From Candidatus Blochmannia sp. SNP (GTDB taxonomy: Bacteria > Pseudomonadota > Gammaproteobacteria > Enterobacterales > Enterobacteriaceae), in contig NZ_CP144371.1 of assembly GCF_036549215.1 (NCBI RefSeq), forward strand, positions 62,001 to 126,000: DNA of 64,000 nucleotides, read 5' to 3'. The translations under genes and the position numbers were made by a program. The notes below the pieces were generated by a model that worked only from the letters and a program-made list of their open reading frames with translations, was not told the origin of the DNA and ran no database searches. Within the stretch, counting starts at the first letter, position 1. Each line of letters opens with the position of its first letter. This document shows, piece after piece, positions 9,102 through 18,460 of this stretch.

Positions 9102-10946
9102 ATGGAACATAACCCACAATCACAATTTAAGTTACTCGTCACACTTGGGAAGGAACAAGGATATTTAACTTTTTCTGAAGTCAACGATCATTTACCAGAA
9201 GATATTGTGGATCCAGGTCAAATTGAAAACATAATCCAAATGATGAATGATATGGGTATTCAAGTCATGGAAGAAGCTCCTAATTCCGATGAGTTTTTGT
9301 TAATTGAGCGCACTAGTTCTAGTAATGATGAAGAAGATGCAACAGAAGCAGCTGTGCAAGCATTGGCCAATGTTGACTCAGAGTTGTTAGGCAGAACAAC
9401 TGATCCAGTTCGGATGTATATGCGAGAAATGGGTACTGTAGAATTATTAACACGAGAAGGCGAAATAGATATTGCTAAAAGAATCGAAGATGGAATAAAT
9501 CAAGTGCAATGCTCAGTTGCTGAATATCCAGAAGCAATTACTTATCTTTTAGATCAATATAAACGCGTAGAAACCGGAGAAACACGTCTTTCAGATTTAA
9601 TTACAGGTTTTGTAGATCCTAATGCGGATGAAAATATATCAGCATATACAAATATAACTCATAATATAACTTCTGAGATTGTTTCTGAAACAATATCTGA
9701 CGACGATGAAGAAGAAAATAATGATGAAAATAACATTGATCCAGATATAGCTCGTAAAAAATTTATAGCGCTACGTGATCAATATGAAATAACGCGAAAA
9801 TCAATAAAATATAATGGACGAAATCATGCTCAATCATCAAAAGAAATCTTAAAGCTTTCTGAAGTATTTAAACAATTTAGATTGGTTCCAAAACAATTTG
9901 ATAATTTAGTTAATAATATGCGCTCTATGATGGAACGAGTACGCATACAAGAGCGCTTGATTATGAAATTATGTGTTGAAATTAGTAAAATGCCTAAGAA
10001 AAATTTCATAGAGTTATTTTCAGGAAATGAAACTAATAAAGCTTGGTTTAATACAGCTTTATCTATGCACAATACGTCATGGGCAGAAACATTACATAAA
10101 GTTGATGAAGATGTACAACATAGTTTATCAAAATTACATCAAATTGAAAAAGAAACAGGACTAACAATAGAACAAGTAAAAGATATTAATCGTCGTATGT
10201 CAATTGGAGAAGCTAAAGCTCGAAGAGCTAAAAAAGAAATGGTTGAGGCTAATCTTCGATTAGTCATATCTATTGCCAAAAAATATACAAATAGAGGATT
10301 ACAATTTTTAGATTTGATACAAGAAGGTAATATCGGGTTGATGAAAGCTGTAGATAAATTTGAGTATCGTCGTGGTTATAAATTCTCTACTTATGCTACT
10401 TGGTGGATTCGCCAAGCGATTACTAGATCAATAGCAGACCAAGCACGTACTATTAGAATTCCAGTTCATATGATAGAAACCATTAATAAACTTAACAGAG
10501 TTTCTCGGCAAATGCTACAAGAAATAGGGCATGAACCGACACCAGAAGAATTAGCGGAACGCATGCTTATGTCAGAAGATAAAATTAGAAAAGTATTAAA
10601 AATTGCAAAAGAACCTATTTCCATGGAAACTCCTATAGGAGACGATGAAGATTCTCATCTTGGTGATTTCATTGAAGATACGAATCTTGATTTACCTTTA
10701 GATTCAGCAACTTCAGATAATTTACGTACTGCTACCCATGATGTACTTGCTGGATTAACTCCAAGAGAAGCTAAAGTACTACGTATGCGGTTTGGTATTG
10801 ATATGAATACTGATCATACGTTAGAAGAAGTGGGAAAACAATTCGACGTAACTCGGGAACGTATCCGTCAAATAGAAGCAAAAGCTTTAAGAAAATTACG
10901 TCATCCTAGCCGTTCTGAAATATTACGCAGCTTTTTAGATGATTAA
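9102..10946 (+). CDS. rpoD: RNA polymerase sigma factor sigma-70
   Basis: This is the housekeeping sigma factor. The 614-residue protein is nearly collinear with E. coli RpoD (613). Region 1.1 is at the N terminus, followed by [20 protein letters not shown] (region 1.2), an acidic non-conserved spacer near residues 195-212, the core-binding and -10 reading regions around [17 protein letters not shown], and the region 4.2 helix-turn-helix ([20 protein letters not shown]) close to the C-terminal FLDD. All DNA-reading elements look intact, so promoters should follow the normal -35/-10 pattern. It is the last gene of the operon with rpsU and dnaG. Confidence 0.99.
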   Translation: MEHNPQSQFKLLVTLGKEQGYLTFSEVNDHLPEDIVDPGQIENIIQMMNDMGIQVMEEAPNSDEFLLIERTSSSNDEEDATEAAVQALANVDSELLGRTTDPVRMYMREMGTVELLTREGEIDIAKRIEDGINQVQCSVAEYPEAITYLLDQYKRVETGETRLSDLITGFVDPNADENISAYTNITHNITSEIVSETISDDDEEENNDENNIDPDIARKKFIALRDQYEITRKSIKYNGRNHAQSSKEILKLSEVFKQFRLVPKQFDNLVNNMRSMMERVRIQERLIMKLCVEISKMPKKNFIELFSGNETNKAWFNTALSMHNTSWAETLHKVDEDVQHSLSKLHQIEKETGLTIEQVKDINRRMSIGEAKARRAKKEMVEANLRLVISIAKKYTNRGLQFLDLIQEGNIGLMKAVDKFEYRRGYKFSTYATWWIRQAITRSIADQARTIRIPVHMIETINKLNRVSRQMLQEIGHEPTPEELAERMLMSEDKIRKVLKIAKEPISMETPIGDDEDSHLGDFIEDTNLDLPLDSATSDNLRTATHDVLAGLTPREAKVLRMRFGIDMNTDHTLEEVGKQFDVTRERIRQIEAKALRKLRHPSRSEILRSFLDD

Positions 10947-11257
10947 ATGAATATAAAATTATAATTACCAATTCGATATAATCGATAACATTGAATATTA
11001 ATTTACAAAATGTATATTTAATATAAAAATATCAAATATAACAATTTTTTGCAAAATTATACAAAGTATGCTATACACTACGACGTTTGTAATATCGATA
11101 AATAAAAATCATATGATAGGAAAAAGTAAAAGACTTAATAAAAATTGGACGACTTCATCATAATGGTATATTTAATATAAAATTAAGTTTTTGCATATTT
11201 TAAGTAAGTTAAATAACTTTTACTGTACTGCTAAAAAGTAATTAAAATCACAATCAA
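10947..11257. other. Gene-less spacer between rpoD and tRNA-Ile
   Basis: No reading frame or RNA gene was recognised. The sequence is A/T-rich with scattered short inverted words and must contain the end of the rpoD message and possibly the tRNA promoter. E. coli has a short gene (mug) in this position; no trace of it is visible. Confidence 0.5.
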
Positions 11258-11332
11258 GGCCCCTTAGCTCAGATTGGTTAGAGCAGGCGACTCATAATCG
11301 CTTGGTCGCTGGTTCAAATCCAGCAGGGGTCA
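11258..11332 (+). tRNA. ileX: tRNA-Ile (CAU, lysidine type)
   Basis: The sequence closely matches E. coli ileX, which also lies just after rpoD. The acceptor GGCCCCT pairs with AGGGGTC (one G-U), the anticodon loop is CTCATAA with CAT at 11293-11295, and the T arm carries GGTTCAAATCC. CAU tRNAs of this sequence are isoleucine acceptors for AUA after TilS converts C34 to lysidine; identity is inferred from sequence and synteny. AUA is very common in this AT-rich genome. The D-loop is two bases longer than in E. coli. The terminal CCA is not encoded (CAA follows the discriminator A). Confidence 0.95.
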
Positions 11333-11479
11333 CAATCTTTTCGCTTTCCTCTAAAAAAACAATAATTTTTTATGTTATCTCATCTCATGAGATGTTTACA
11401 AAGTATTTTTTAATAGAAACCACAAACTAATTAGTAATATTTAATCCATTATTAGAAGTAATGTTTACTATATTATCTA

Positions 11480-12034
11480 TCATAACACATAAAAAAATTC
11501 TGATCGTTCTAAAAAAAAACCCAAAACAATAAGTATAAATACCCATACAAATGAACTAACCCAATTAAATAATTGGAAACGAAAAGAACTCAATCCAGAC
11601 ACTCCTGCAATAGTGGGTAAGACTGTTCGCACAAATACTATAAAACGACCAATAAAAAGAGCAGATAAACCATGTTTATGAATCATACGATTTGCTTTCT
11701 GATAGGATTTATTAGGTATAAAAGATAACCAGCGTTTTATAGTTTTATTATTTTCTAAAAATTTACCTTGCAAATAACTCATCCAACTACCTAAACCTGC
11801 AGCTACTGTTAAAATTCCTAAAGTCGCAGTAAAATTCAAAATACCTTTCGCAATCAATACTCCTAATATAATTAATAAACTATCTCCAGGCAAAAAAAAT
11901 GCTGGAAGAATAGCATTCTCTAAAAAAAGAATAATAAACACTAATGAATAAATAGCTAACGCTAATCTTAAGTTAGGAAATAATGTAAGATTATTTTGCC
12001 ATATTATATTTAGTAATTCTTTTAAAATATCCAT
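11480..12034 (-). CDS. yqjA: DedA family inner-membrane protein, C-terminally shortened
   Basis: DedA proteins are multi-pass membrane proteins needed for membrane energetics and, as recently proposed, undecaprenyl phosphate recycling. The family motifs FLENAILPAFFLPGDSLL, HGLSALFIGRFIVFVRTVLP and AGVSGL are intact and resemble E. coli YqjA. The 184 residues stop at LERSEFFYVL, whereas YqjA has about 220, so the last transmembrane segment is missing. Reading on in the other frames after the T-run gives no hydrophobic continuation, so this looks like a real truncation and not a rescuable frameshift. Function may be retained, since the conserved core is complete. Confidence 0.88.
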   Translation of the reverse strand: MDILKELLNIIWQNNLTLFPNLRLALAIYSLVFIILFLENAILPAFFLPGDSLLIILGVLIAKGILNFTATLGILTVAAGLGSWMSYLQGKFLENNKTIKRWLSFIPNKSYQKANRMIHKHGLSALFIGRFIVFVRTVLPTIAGVSGLSSFRFQLFNWVSSFVWVFILIVLGFFLERSEFFYVL

Positions 12035-12629
12035 GACTCACTTAATTTCATATGTATAAAAATATATAATTAATTTAAAATAAGAAATATATTCTCATAT
12101 GTCTCTATTTTAGTTAAATCACTTTTTAATGAAAATTACAAATATACTTTTCTTCTAAATCTCTACATAATACTACTAATAAGTAATTAGAGACTAACAT
12201 TTATTCATTTAATAACTATAATTAAAAATTCTGAAATTTTTTATAAAAATATTAAATTCTTTTTAAAATTTTTATATGAGATGTATTAATACAACAATAT
12301 ATCTATTTATATTAAATAATATAATGGTATATCTCAAATAAATACTAATTAAATTCTAATTTATATATTTATTTATCTATTTTATTTATTGATACCATGA
12401 AAAATTCATTTAACGATATAATAACAAAAGATTTATTCTAATAAACAACAATATGTAATTTACATATTACAACACCAAATAAGATTTTTACTATTTATCG
12501 TATATAATATAACTTTTCTATAATTAAAGACTTAAAAAACATTACCAAATAAAAACTAAACGCTTAATATCATTAAAATGACTTCTTATTTTATTCTTTT
12601 ACTCTACTATATATATTTATTTTAACAAA
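12035..12629. other. Gene-less spacer between rnpB and yqjA
   Basis: This A/T-dominated stretch shows no supported ORF or RNA gene. Both neighbours are read leftward, so it holds the 3' end of RNase P RNA transcription and the yqjA promoter. No hairpin with a U-tract was seen next to the rnpB end. Confidence 0.5.
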
Positions 12630-13040
12630 GAGCTAGCCGTTAAGCCGGGTTCTGTCTTGAACAATCATTCATCTACGCTATCATTCTCATGATAGCTTAA
12701 GCAGCTTACCCAAGTTCAGTACGGACCATACTATAGAACTTCTATTCAGCCTTGCTCCGAGTGGAGTTTACATGATACGAACTGTTACCAGCTCATATGG
12801 TGTGCTCTTACCACGCCTTTTCACCCTTACCTATATTATTTATTATTATTTTTATATAAAAATAATTAATTATTGGCGGTTTTCTTTCTGTTGCACTTGT
12901 CGTAGATTCACATCTCCCAGGAATTACCTGGCACTCTGCCCTATGGAGCCCGGACTTTCCTCTCCTTCACTTGTAATTATATCAATTTTATTATCTTCAT
13001 CACTACAAATACAAAGAAGCAGCGATTGTCTGGCTAGCTC
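12630..13040 (-). ncRNA. rnpB: RNase P RNA (M1 RNA)
   Basis: The catalytic RNA of RNase P removes 5' leaders from tRNA precursors. On the minus strand the 5' end GAGCTAGCC pairs perfectly with the 3' end GGCTAGCTC to form helix P1. The conserved core GAGGAAAGTCCGGGCTCC is followed by TAGGGCAGAGTGCCAGGTAA, and ACAGAACCCGGCTTA lies near the 3' end. At about 411 nt it is longer than the E. coli RNA (377); A/T-rich extensions sit in the P3 region (about 12970-13020) and in the segment near 12835-12885. Its protein partner rnpA lies at 63163. Confidence 0.97.
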
Positions 13041-13079
13041 TCCGGAATATTATACTATTATTTTAAATAATATCATTAA

Positions 13080-13970
13080 TCAATTAATATTTTGATCTTC
13101 AATTTTATTTAATTGCTTACTTAGATATTTTTTATAAAGCACATTTTTTTTTACTCCGTATATATATTCTACCAAAGTTGCAGCTTTTTTTACGGGTAAT
13201 TCCGATGCCAATAAATTCATAACATGAAATATTTTTGGTGATAATTCATGATTTTTTATACAATTTCCTGCTACGACTAAAACTATTTCTCCTTGAATTC
13301 GAGAATTATCTTTTTGTATCCAAGATAACAATTGGCCTACAGGAGCTCCATAAATAGATTCCCATATTTTAGTTAATTCCCGAGCTAATACGACATAACG
13401 TTCTAATCCAAAAATACTAACCATATCTTTTAAAGTATCTATTATGCGGTATTTTACGTCATAAAAAATTAATGTTCGGGGTTCTTCTAATAAAGCTTGT
13501 AAACGACCTATGCGTAAACTATGTTTATGTGGTAAAAATCCTTCAAAACAAAACCGATCAGTTGGCAACCCAGATCCACATAATGCGGTAATAGCAGCAC
13601 ATGGGCCAGGAAGCGGAATAACCTTAATTTTTAGTTTCTGACAACATTGTACTAAGCGATATCCTGGATCATTAATCAATGGAGTACCTGCATCAGAAAC
13701 TACAGCAACACTTAATCCTGCTTGTAATTTTGAAATTAATGTTGGTATTTTTTTATATTCATTATATTGATGTAATACACACAAAGATGTACGAATAGAA
13801 AAAAAATTTAATAATATGCGAGTACGGCGCGTATCCTCTACAGCAATACAATCTACCTGGCGCAGAACTGATAACGCCCGGTATGTGATATCTTCTAAAT
13901 TTCCAATAGGAGTTGGAACTATATACAAAGCAGATATACAATTGGTTATTGATGACGATATTTTCTTCAT
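13080..13970 (-). CDS. rsmI: 16S rRNA (cytidine-1402 2'-O)-methyltransferase
   Basis: RsmI methylates the ribose of C1402 in the ribosomal P site. The 296-residue protein has the tetrapyrrole-methylase-like fold signatures: IVPTPIGNLEDITYRAL at the N terminus, the VEDTRRTR segment, VSDAGTPLINDPGYRLV and the LPGPCAAITAL loop. The C-terminal ELPVKKAATLVEYIYGVKK matches the enterobacterial protein. It lies 39 bp upstream of the rnpB 5' end and reads in the same direction. E. coli has lpoA, yraN and diaA between rsmI and dolP; these are absent here. Confidence 0.96.
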   Translation of the reverse strand: MKKISSSITNCISALYIVPTPIGNLEDITYRALSVLRQVDCIAVEDTRRTRILLNFFSIRTSLCVLHQYNEYKKIPTLISKLQAGLSVAVVSDAGTPLINDPGYRLVQCCQKLKIKVIPLPGPCAAITALCGSGLPTDRFCFEGFLPHKHSLRIGRLQALLEEPRTLIFYDVKYRIIDTLKDMVSIFGLERYVVLARELTKIWESIYGAPVGQLLSWIQKDNSRIQGEIVLVVAGNCIKNHELSPKIFHVMNLLASELPVKKAATLVEYIYGVKKNVLYKKYLSKQLNKIEDQNIN

Positions 13971-14520
13971 ATATTAATATCTATTTTAATAAGTATTGTT
14001 TTAATAAAAAACTATAAATATAGTACATTTTTATTATTAATATTCAATACACTAAATTAGTATCTTATATATTAAGACTACCGATATATAAATAACTAAA
14101 TAATATAAAAATTAATTAGTATATTATTCTTTAAAAATTTAAATGCATTTTAAGTATGTATTTAATAAAAAATATGTTTTGATTGATACTTCAACATTAA
14201 ATCATTAAAATTCACCGGTTGAAATTTAATTCATTTAAAAACCATTTTCTATTAAAATAGTTACTTTACAAACAAACTATAAGAATAATGCAATTACTAA
14301 AAATATTTAACAAAATATAATAATTTTATGTGAATCTTTTAAAAATATATTATACTATCACTCGTGATAAGTGAACGTTTTCATATTATATATAATTATT
14401 ATGAATAGATTTATACGACTAAAATTATTCATTTTCAAGTAATTTACTTATAGATAATATAATAATCAAACTAATATTAATATCCAATTTTTTAATATCT
14501 GGATTTGTAAATACACATAA
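13971..14520. other. Gene-less spacer between divergent rsmI and dolP
   Basis: This is where lpoA, yraN and diaA lie in E. coli. I see only A/T-rich sequence without a coding frame or recognisable fragment of those genes. It must contain two divergent promoters, which I cannot place with confidence. Confidence 0.5.
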
Positions 14521-15108
14521 ATGAACATTAGCTATCGTATAGTTCAATTATTATTAATTTTATCTTCTATATTAATATTACAAGCTTGTTGTTCAAGCAT
14601 GTTAGCTATCGGCACTGCCGCATTTATTACTACAGCATGGCATGATCCTCGTACTATAGGGACTCAACTAGATGATAATATCTTAGAAACTCATATTGCT
14701 TATTCTTTCAACAAAAATCAACATATTAAAAAATTCGCACGTATAAAAAACACTGTATATCAAGGTAATGTATTATTAACTGGACAAGCTCCTTCTATTT
14801 TTTTTATTGAAGAAGCTATAAAAATAGTAACTAGAACTAATGGAACAAAAAATATTTATAATGCAATTCGCCAAGGCACTCCAATATGTTTACGATCTAT
14901 TTTCATAGATACTTTAATTACTAATCAAATACGTTTAAGTCTGTTTCTTAAAAAAGATGTACATACTTCTAGCATTAAAATAATTACAGAAAATAAAGAA
15001 GTATTTCTTTTAGGTCAAGTTACTCATTCAGAAGGTAAATGTGCTGAACAAATAGCAAAAACAACAAATGGGGTAAGAAACGTAACTACCGCATTTTCTT
15101 ATACATAA
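14521..15108 (+). CDS. dolP: Outer-membrane lipoprotein with two BON domains (DolP)
   Basis: DolP (YraP) supports outer-membrane integrity and the BAM machinery at division sites in E. coli. The 195-residue protein starts with a lipoprotein signal peptide whose lipobox is LQAC (Cys22), followed by the family segment DPRTIGTQLDDNILETHIAYS. Two BON domains follow (about residues 45-110 and 125-195), with VYQGNVLLTGQAP and ENKEVFLLGQVT. The C terminus NVTTAFSYT matches the E. coli ending. The last codons form one arm of a 20-bp perfect inverted repeat. Confidence 0.94.
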   Translation: MNISYRIVQLLLILSSILILQACCSSMLAIGTAAFITTAWHDPRTIGTQLDDNILETHIAYSFNKNQHIKKFARIKNTVYQGNVLLTGQAPSIFFIEEAIKIVTRTNGTKNIYNAIRQGTPICLRSIFIDTLITNQIRLSLFLKKDVHTSSIKIITENKEVFLLGQVTHSEGKCAEQIAKTTNGVRNVTTAFSYT

Positions 15109-15125
15109 GAAAATGCGGTAGTTAC
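15082..15125 (+). terminator. 20-bp perfect inverted repeat over the dolP stop codon
   Basis: Bases 15082-15101 are exactly complementary to 15106-15125 with a 4-base TACA loop. The left arm encodes the last residues of DolP and the right arm begins with its TAA stop. The stem would be a strong RNA hairpin at the end of the message, but it is not followed by a T-tract, so it may act in 3'-end protection and not in intrinsic termination. Confidence 0.6.
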
Positions 15126-16443
15126 TACAAATTATAAATATAAATCTTTTCTTCAATAAATTTATTATGTCTTATAGACATTATTTATAATTGTAATTTA
15201 CTTACTAACTTATAGTAATACTATTATAGTAGTACATACGTTATGTAATAAAAACATTTTTTATATTATATTAAGTATAATTATCATCGGTTAATGATTT
15301 TTATTTATATTCACAAATATGCCAAATCAGCAAATTTTTTAATTAATTCTATCTACAAATAATAGAAGATTTAAAAAACAATAAAACCTCCAATTTCTGT
15401 ATTAGGATACAACTCTAAATATAAAAATTAATCAATCTATTTACCAAAATAATATATTTATAAATCAACATTACCTTAATATGTATATATATACAAACAT
15501 TTTAAAATAATAACATCCCCTACCCCTAACACTAAATTTTAAATTTTTGATTTCACATACTGTATATTCGACAAAATCAATGATTTTATTTAAATTTATA
15601 AACAATATTTAATATAATTTGTGAATCTTTAATAAAATTTAGATATAGCACATTATCATTCATCTTATCTATGAATACATGCACTTGTAAAATTTATGAA
15701 AATAGTAAAAATTAAATAATACAAATCATCTATATATAAATCATAATATATATGCATATATTCTTACTAACGTAAGAAAGAATAACGAAAATACATAGAA
15801 CGAGCATTTATATAAAATAAACTTATTCTATATATCTAGAGCTATCTTAATAATAATAATAATCAACAATTCCATATATAAGCTCTATTTTCAACGAAGA
15901 TTCTATTTTTATTTTCATTAAAAATATACTTTAACTTAAAATTAAAATTTTATAAATTCAAATAAATAATGAACGTTTACTAAACTTTTAACATTCTACA
16001 ATGAAAAATTAATAATATTTATTATAAACAAAAACCCATATTATTGTAAATATTAGTTCTCTTATAACGAAAACACCTCCCACATTTATTAAATCAAATA
16101 TAGTTTAGTAAATATTAAAATATATAATTTTTATGAAAAATAAAAATGCACGAATATATTAATTTCCTTTACATGATAAAATACAAGTGAACCTAACTAT
16201 TAGTTCATAACATATCTACCATGTCATCAATGTAATATTTACATGACGTCATCAAACCCCTATAATTAATATTATTTGAAATTATATTATTATCTTCAAA
16301 TCTTCATCAACCAAATATACCTACAGTATACTCAACACCTATCTTGATGTTTATTATTAAAAAATAATTTTGTATTTAATTGTGAGAGCCCCATTTAAAA
16401 AAGAAAACCACTACATCCTTATATTTAGGTATAAAAATAGATA
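15126..16443. other. 1.3-kb gene-less stretch between convergent dolP and rpsI
   Basis: I find no ORF with plausible composition, no RNA gene and no recognisable gene remnant. The E. coli interval carries many genes, including sspA and sspB beside rpsI; none is visible. The sequence is mostly A/T with occasional short C runs. It is best read as decayed former coding DNA. Confidence 0.55.
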
Positions 16444-16848
16444 TCAACGTTTAGAAAATTGAGGGCTCCTTCGTGCTTTACGTAATCCTACCTTTTTTCT
16501 TTCTACTTCTCTAGAATCCCTAGTAACTAATCCAACTGAACGCAGTATATCACGCAATTTCTCATCATACTGTAATAATGCACGTGTTATTCCATGACAT
16601 ATAGCACCAGCCTGACCAGATGTACCTCCGCCTTTCACAGTAATATATATATTGAACGTATTATTTAACAAATTAGTAATTTTTAAAGGTCTCATAACAA
16701 TAAACTGCATACTATTTTTAGGAAAATATTGATTTAATTCACGTTTATTTATAATAATTTTTCCATTACTGATTGCATCCAGTTTAATGAATACCCGAGC
16801 AGAAGCGCTTTTTCTTCGTCCGGTGCCATAATATTGATTATAGGTCAT
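16444..16848 (-). CDS. rpsI: 30S ribosomal protein S9
   Basis: S9 contacts the P-site tRNA with its C-terminal tail. The chosen start (ATG at 16848) gives [20 protein letters not shown], matching the E. coli N terminus; the frame is open 12 codons further but without similarity. Typical segments are [13 protein letters not shown] and the basic tail ending SPQFSKR. At 134 residues it is a little longer than E. coli S9 (130), with a small insertion after VFIKLD. It follows rplM by 29 bp in the conserved rplM-rpsI operon. Confidence 0.97.
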   Translation of the reverse strand: MTYNQYYGTGRRKSASARVFIKLDAISNGKIIINKRELNQYFPKNSMQFIVMRPLKITNLLNNTFNIYITVKGGGTSGQAGAICHGITRALLQYDEKLRDILRSVGLVTRDSREVERKKVGLRKARRSPQFSKR

Positions 16849-16877
16849 ACTTTTTACTTTCCATTTTATTTTATTCA

Positions 16878-17306
16878 TTAACAATCTATGAATTGAGGAG
16901 CCTGAGCAGAATGCATATGTGTATTCCCCGAATATACTTTCAATCTACAATACATAATGCGACCTAAAGGACCTTTAGGTAACATACCTTTTACTGCAAT
17001 TTCAACTATCCTCTCAGGATGCTTATCAATCATTCTTTTAAAATTAGATTGTTTAATTCCTCCAACATACCCAGTATGGTGATAATAAATTTTATTATCA
17101 CATTTACGACCGCTTACAGATACTTCTTTTGCATTTAAAACAATAACATAATCTCCAATATCAATATGGGGAGCATATTCCACTTTATGTTTACCAATTA
17201 AATATCTAGAAATTACAGTAGATAAACGACCAAGTATTTTACTTTTAGCATCAATAACATGCCATTTTCGTCTAATTACATTTGATTTTACCATAAAAGT
17301 TTTCAT
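16878..17306 (-). CDS. rplM: 50S ribosomal protein L13
   Basis: L13 is an early-assembly protein of the large subunit. Starting at the ATG at 17306 the protein is 142 residues, exactly the E. coli length, beginning [20 protein letters not shown]. The signatures [25 protein letters not shown] and [13 protein letters not shown] are present. The frame continues 11 codons upstream without family similarity. It is the first gene of the operon with rpsI; in E. coli L13 represses its own mRNA, but I cannot place such a site here. Confidence 0.97.
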   Translation of the reverse strand: MKTFMVKSNVIRRKWHVIDAKSKILGRLSTVISRYLIGKHKVEYAPHIDIGDYVIVLNAKEVSVSGRKCDNKIYYHHTGYVGGIKQSNFKRMIDKHPERIVEIAVKGMLPKGPLGRIMYCRLKVYSGNTHMHSAQAPQFIDC

Positions 17307-17860
17307 AAAAATAAAACTCAACTCAATATAAAAATTCACCTATGCTAAAACTAAAAAATAAGTTTTTAATATAAAAACATAATTATAACACAACAAATTT
17401 TATACTATCACAGCATCATTGAAAAATAAAATTTCTCCAATATTATTTAAAATCTAAAATAGATATACATTAATACTTAACACATAAAATATCTGATATC
17501 TATATATCACAAACAAACTAAAATAAATAATTAAGAAATATAATAACATTATATTTTATAATAAATAAATTCGTAGTATATTATCAACTAATAAAATTAA
17601 TAATTTAATGCGCCTAAATAGTTTTTAAAAATTATTTTTATTTTTAATTACCTAAATATTTAGCCAAAAATATTAATTCCACTTAATTTTCTTTATCAAT
17701 AGTATTTTTAAAATACTATTGATAAAGAAAATTAAGTGGAATAGAATCCTACTTCATAGTATATATTTTAAATACAAAGCGATTAGTACTCAGATCTAAC
17801 CACTCAATTAACATACAAAACAGAATATATCAAACAAAATAAATTTAGGAGTGTTATATC
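17307..17860. other. Spacer between divergent rplM and zapG
   Basis: This 554-bp region holds the rplM-rpsI and zapG promoters and no gene (zapE, present here in E. coli, is gone). Its striking content is the 67-bp palindrome at 17676-17742, listed separately. The rest is A/T-rich without other recognised sites. Confidence 0.55.
17676..17742. repeat. 67-bp almost perfect palindrome (33-bp arms)
   Basis: Bases 17676-17708 are the exact reverse complement of 17710-17742, with a single T at the centre. The arms begin ATTCCACTTAATTTTC and pair without mismatch. It lies between two divergent genes, so it is not placed to terminate either of them. Such a structure could extrude as a cruciform. It lies 118 bp before the zapG start. 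Confidence 0.9.
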
Positions 17861-18259
17861 ATGATATGTATGTATATACTTATAAGTTTAATAATTGGCA
17901 TTGTTGCAGGAGCAATTTTAATGTATTACAGGACTCGCTACTTATTACACAATCAAAAAACTTTATATAACGAACTACAAGAAAACAAAATTAAACTAAA
18001 TGAATACCAAAAAGAATTAAGTAAACATTTTTTATGTACCATAGAGTTATTAAACAAAATGATAATTGATTATCGTCATCTGTATCACAATGTAAAAAAA
18101 AGCGCCAATTTTTTTTTACCAAATACACATATTCAAGATATAATGTATATGTTTAACACTAAAGAAACAAATATACAAAACGAACAGCTACCAATAGAAG
18201 CACCATTGGATTATTCTAATAACACGGAAAATACTCTAAAAAATCATGATAACAAATAA
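17861..18259 (+). CDS. zapG: Cell-envelope protein ZapG (YhcB, DUF1043)
   Basis: ZapG is a single-pass inner-membrane protein linked to cell division and envelope synthesis. The 132-residue protein has an N-terminal transmembrane segment (about residues 4-22), then a coiled-coil region with LNEYQKELSKHF and the segment YRHLYHNVKKSANFFLP, which match the E. coli protein (132 residues). The C-terminal tail is polar and poorly conserved apart from a PLDYS motif. AGGAG at 17848-17852 lies 8 bases before the ATG. It precedes degQ as in E. coli. Confidence 0.93.
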   Translation: MICMYILISLIIGIVAGAILMYYRTRYLLHNQKTLYNELQENKIKLNEYQKELSKHFLCTIELLNKMIIDYRHLYHNVKKSANFFLPNTHIQDIMYMFNTKETNIQNEQLPIEAPLDYSNNTENTLKNHDNK

Positions 18260-18460
18260 CACTGATATCATTTATACAAATTTCGTCATGCACCATATTA
18301 TATCTTCATATATAAAACGCTATCTCCAGCACCACAACTTGTGGGCCATTAAAATTAATTATAGGTCTAAATATACGTAATTTAGTCACTAAAATTTTAT
18401 AAACATTTTAGTATAAAAATTATTCTTACTTAAGAATATAACTAACTAAATTAATTATTT

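Noticed and set aside
11480..11520. T-run frameshift in yqjA comparable to lptG
   Set aside because: The alternative frames after the run give no hydrophobic continuation resembling the missing last helix, so slippage would not restore the protein.
12772..13095. 107-codon plus-strand frame
   Set aside because: It lies over the conserved RNase P RNA on the opposite strand; the conserved RNA core explains the sequence.
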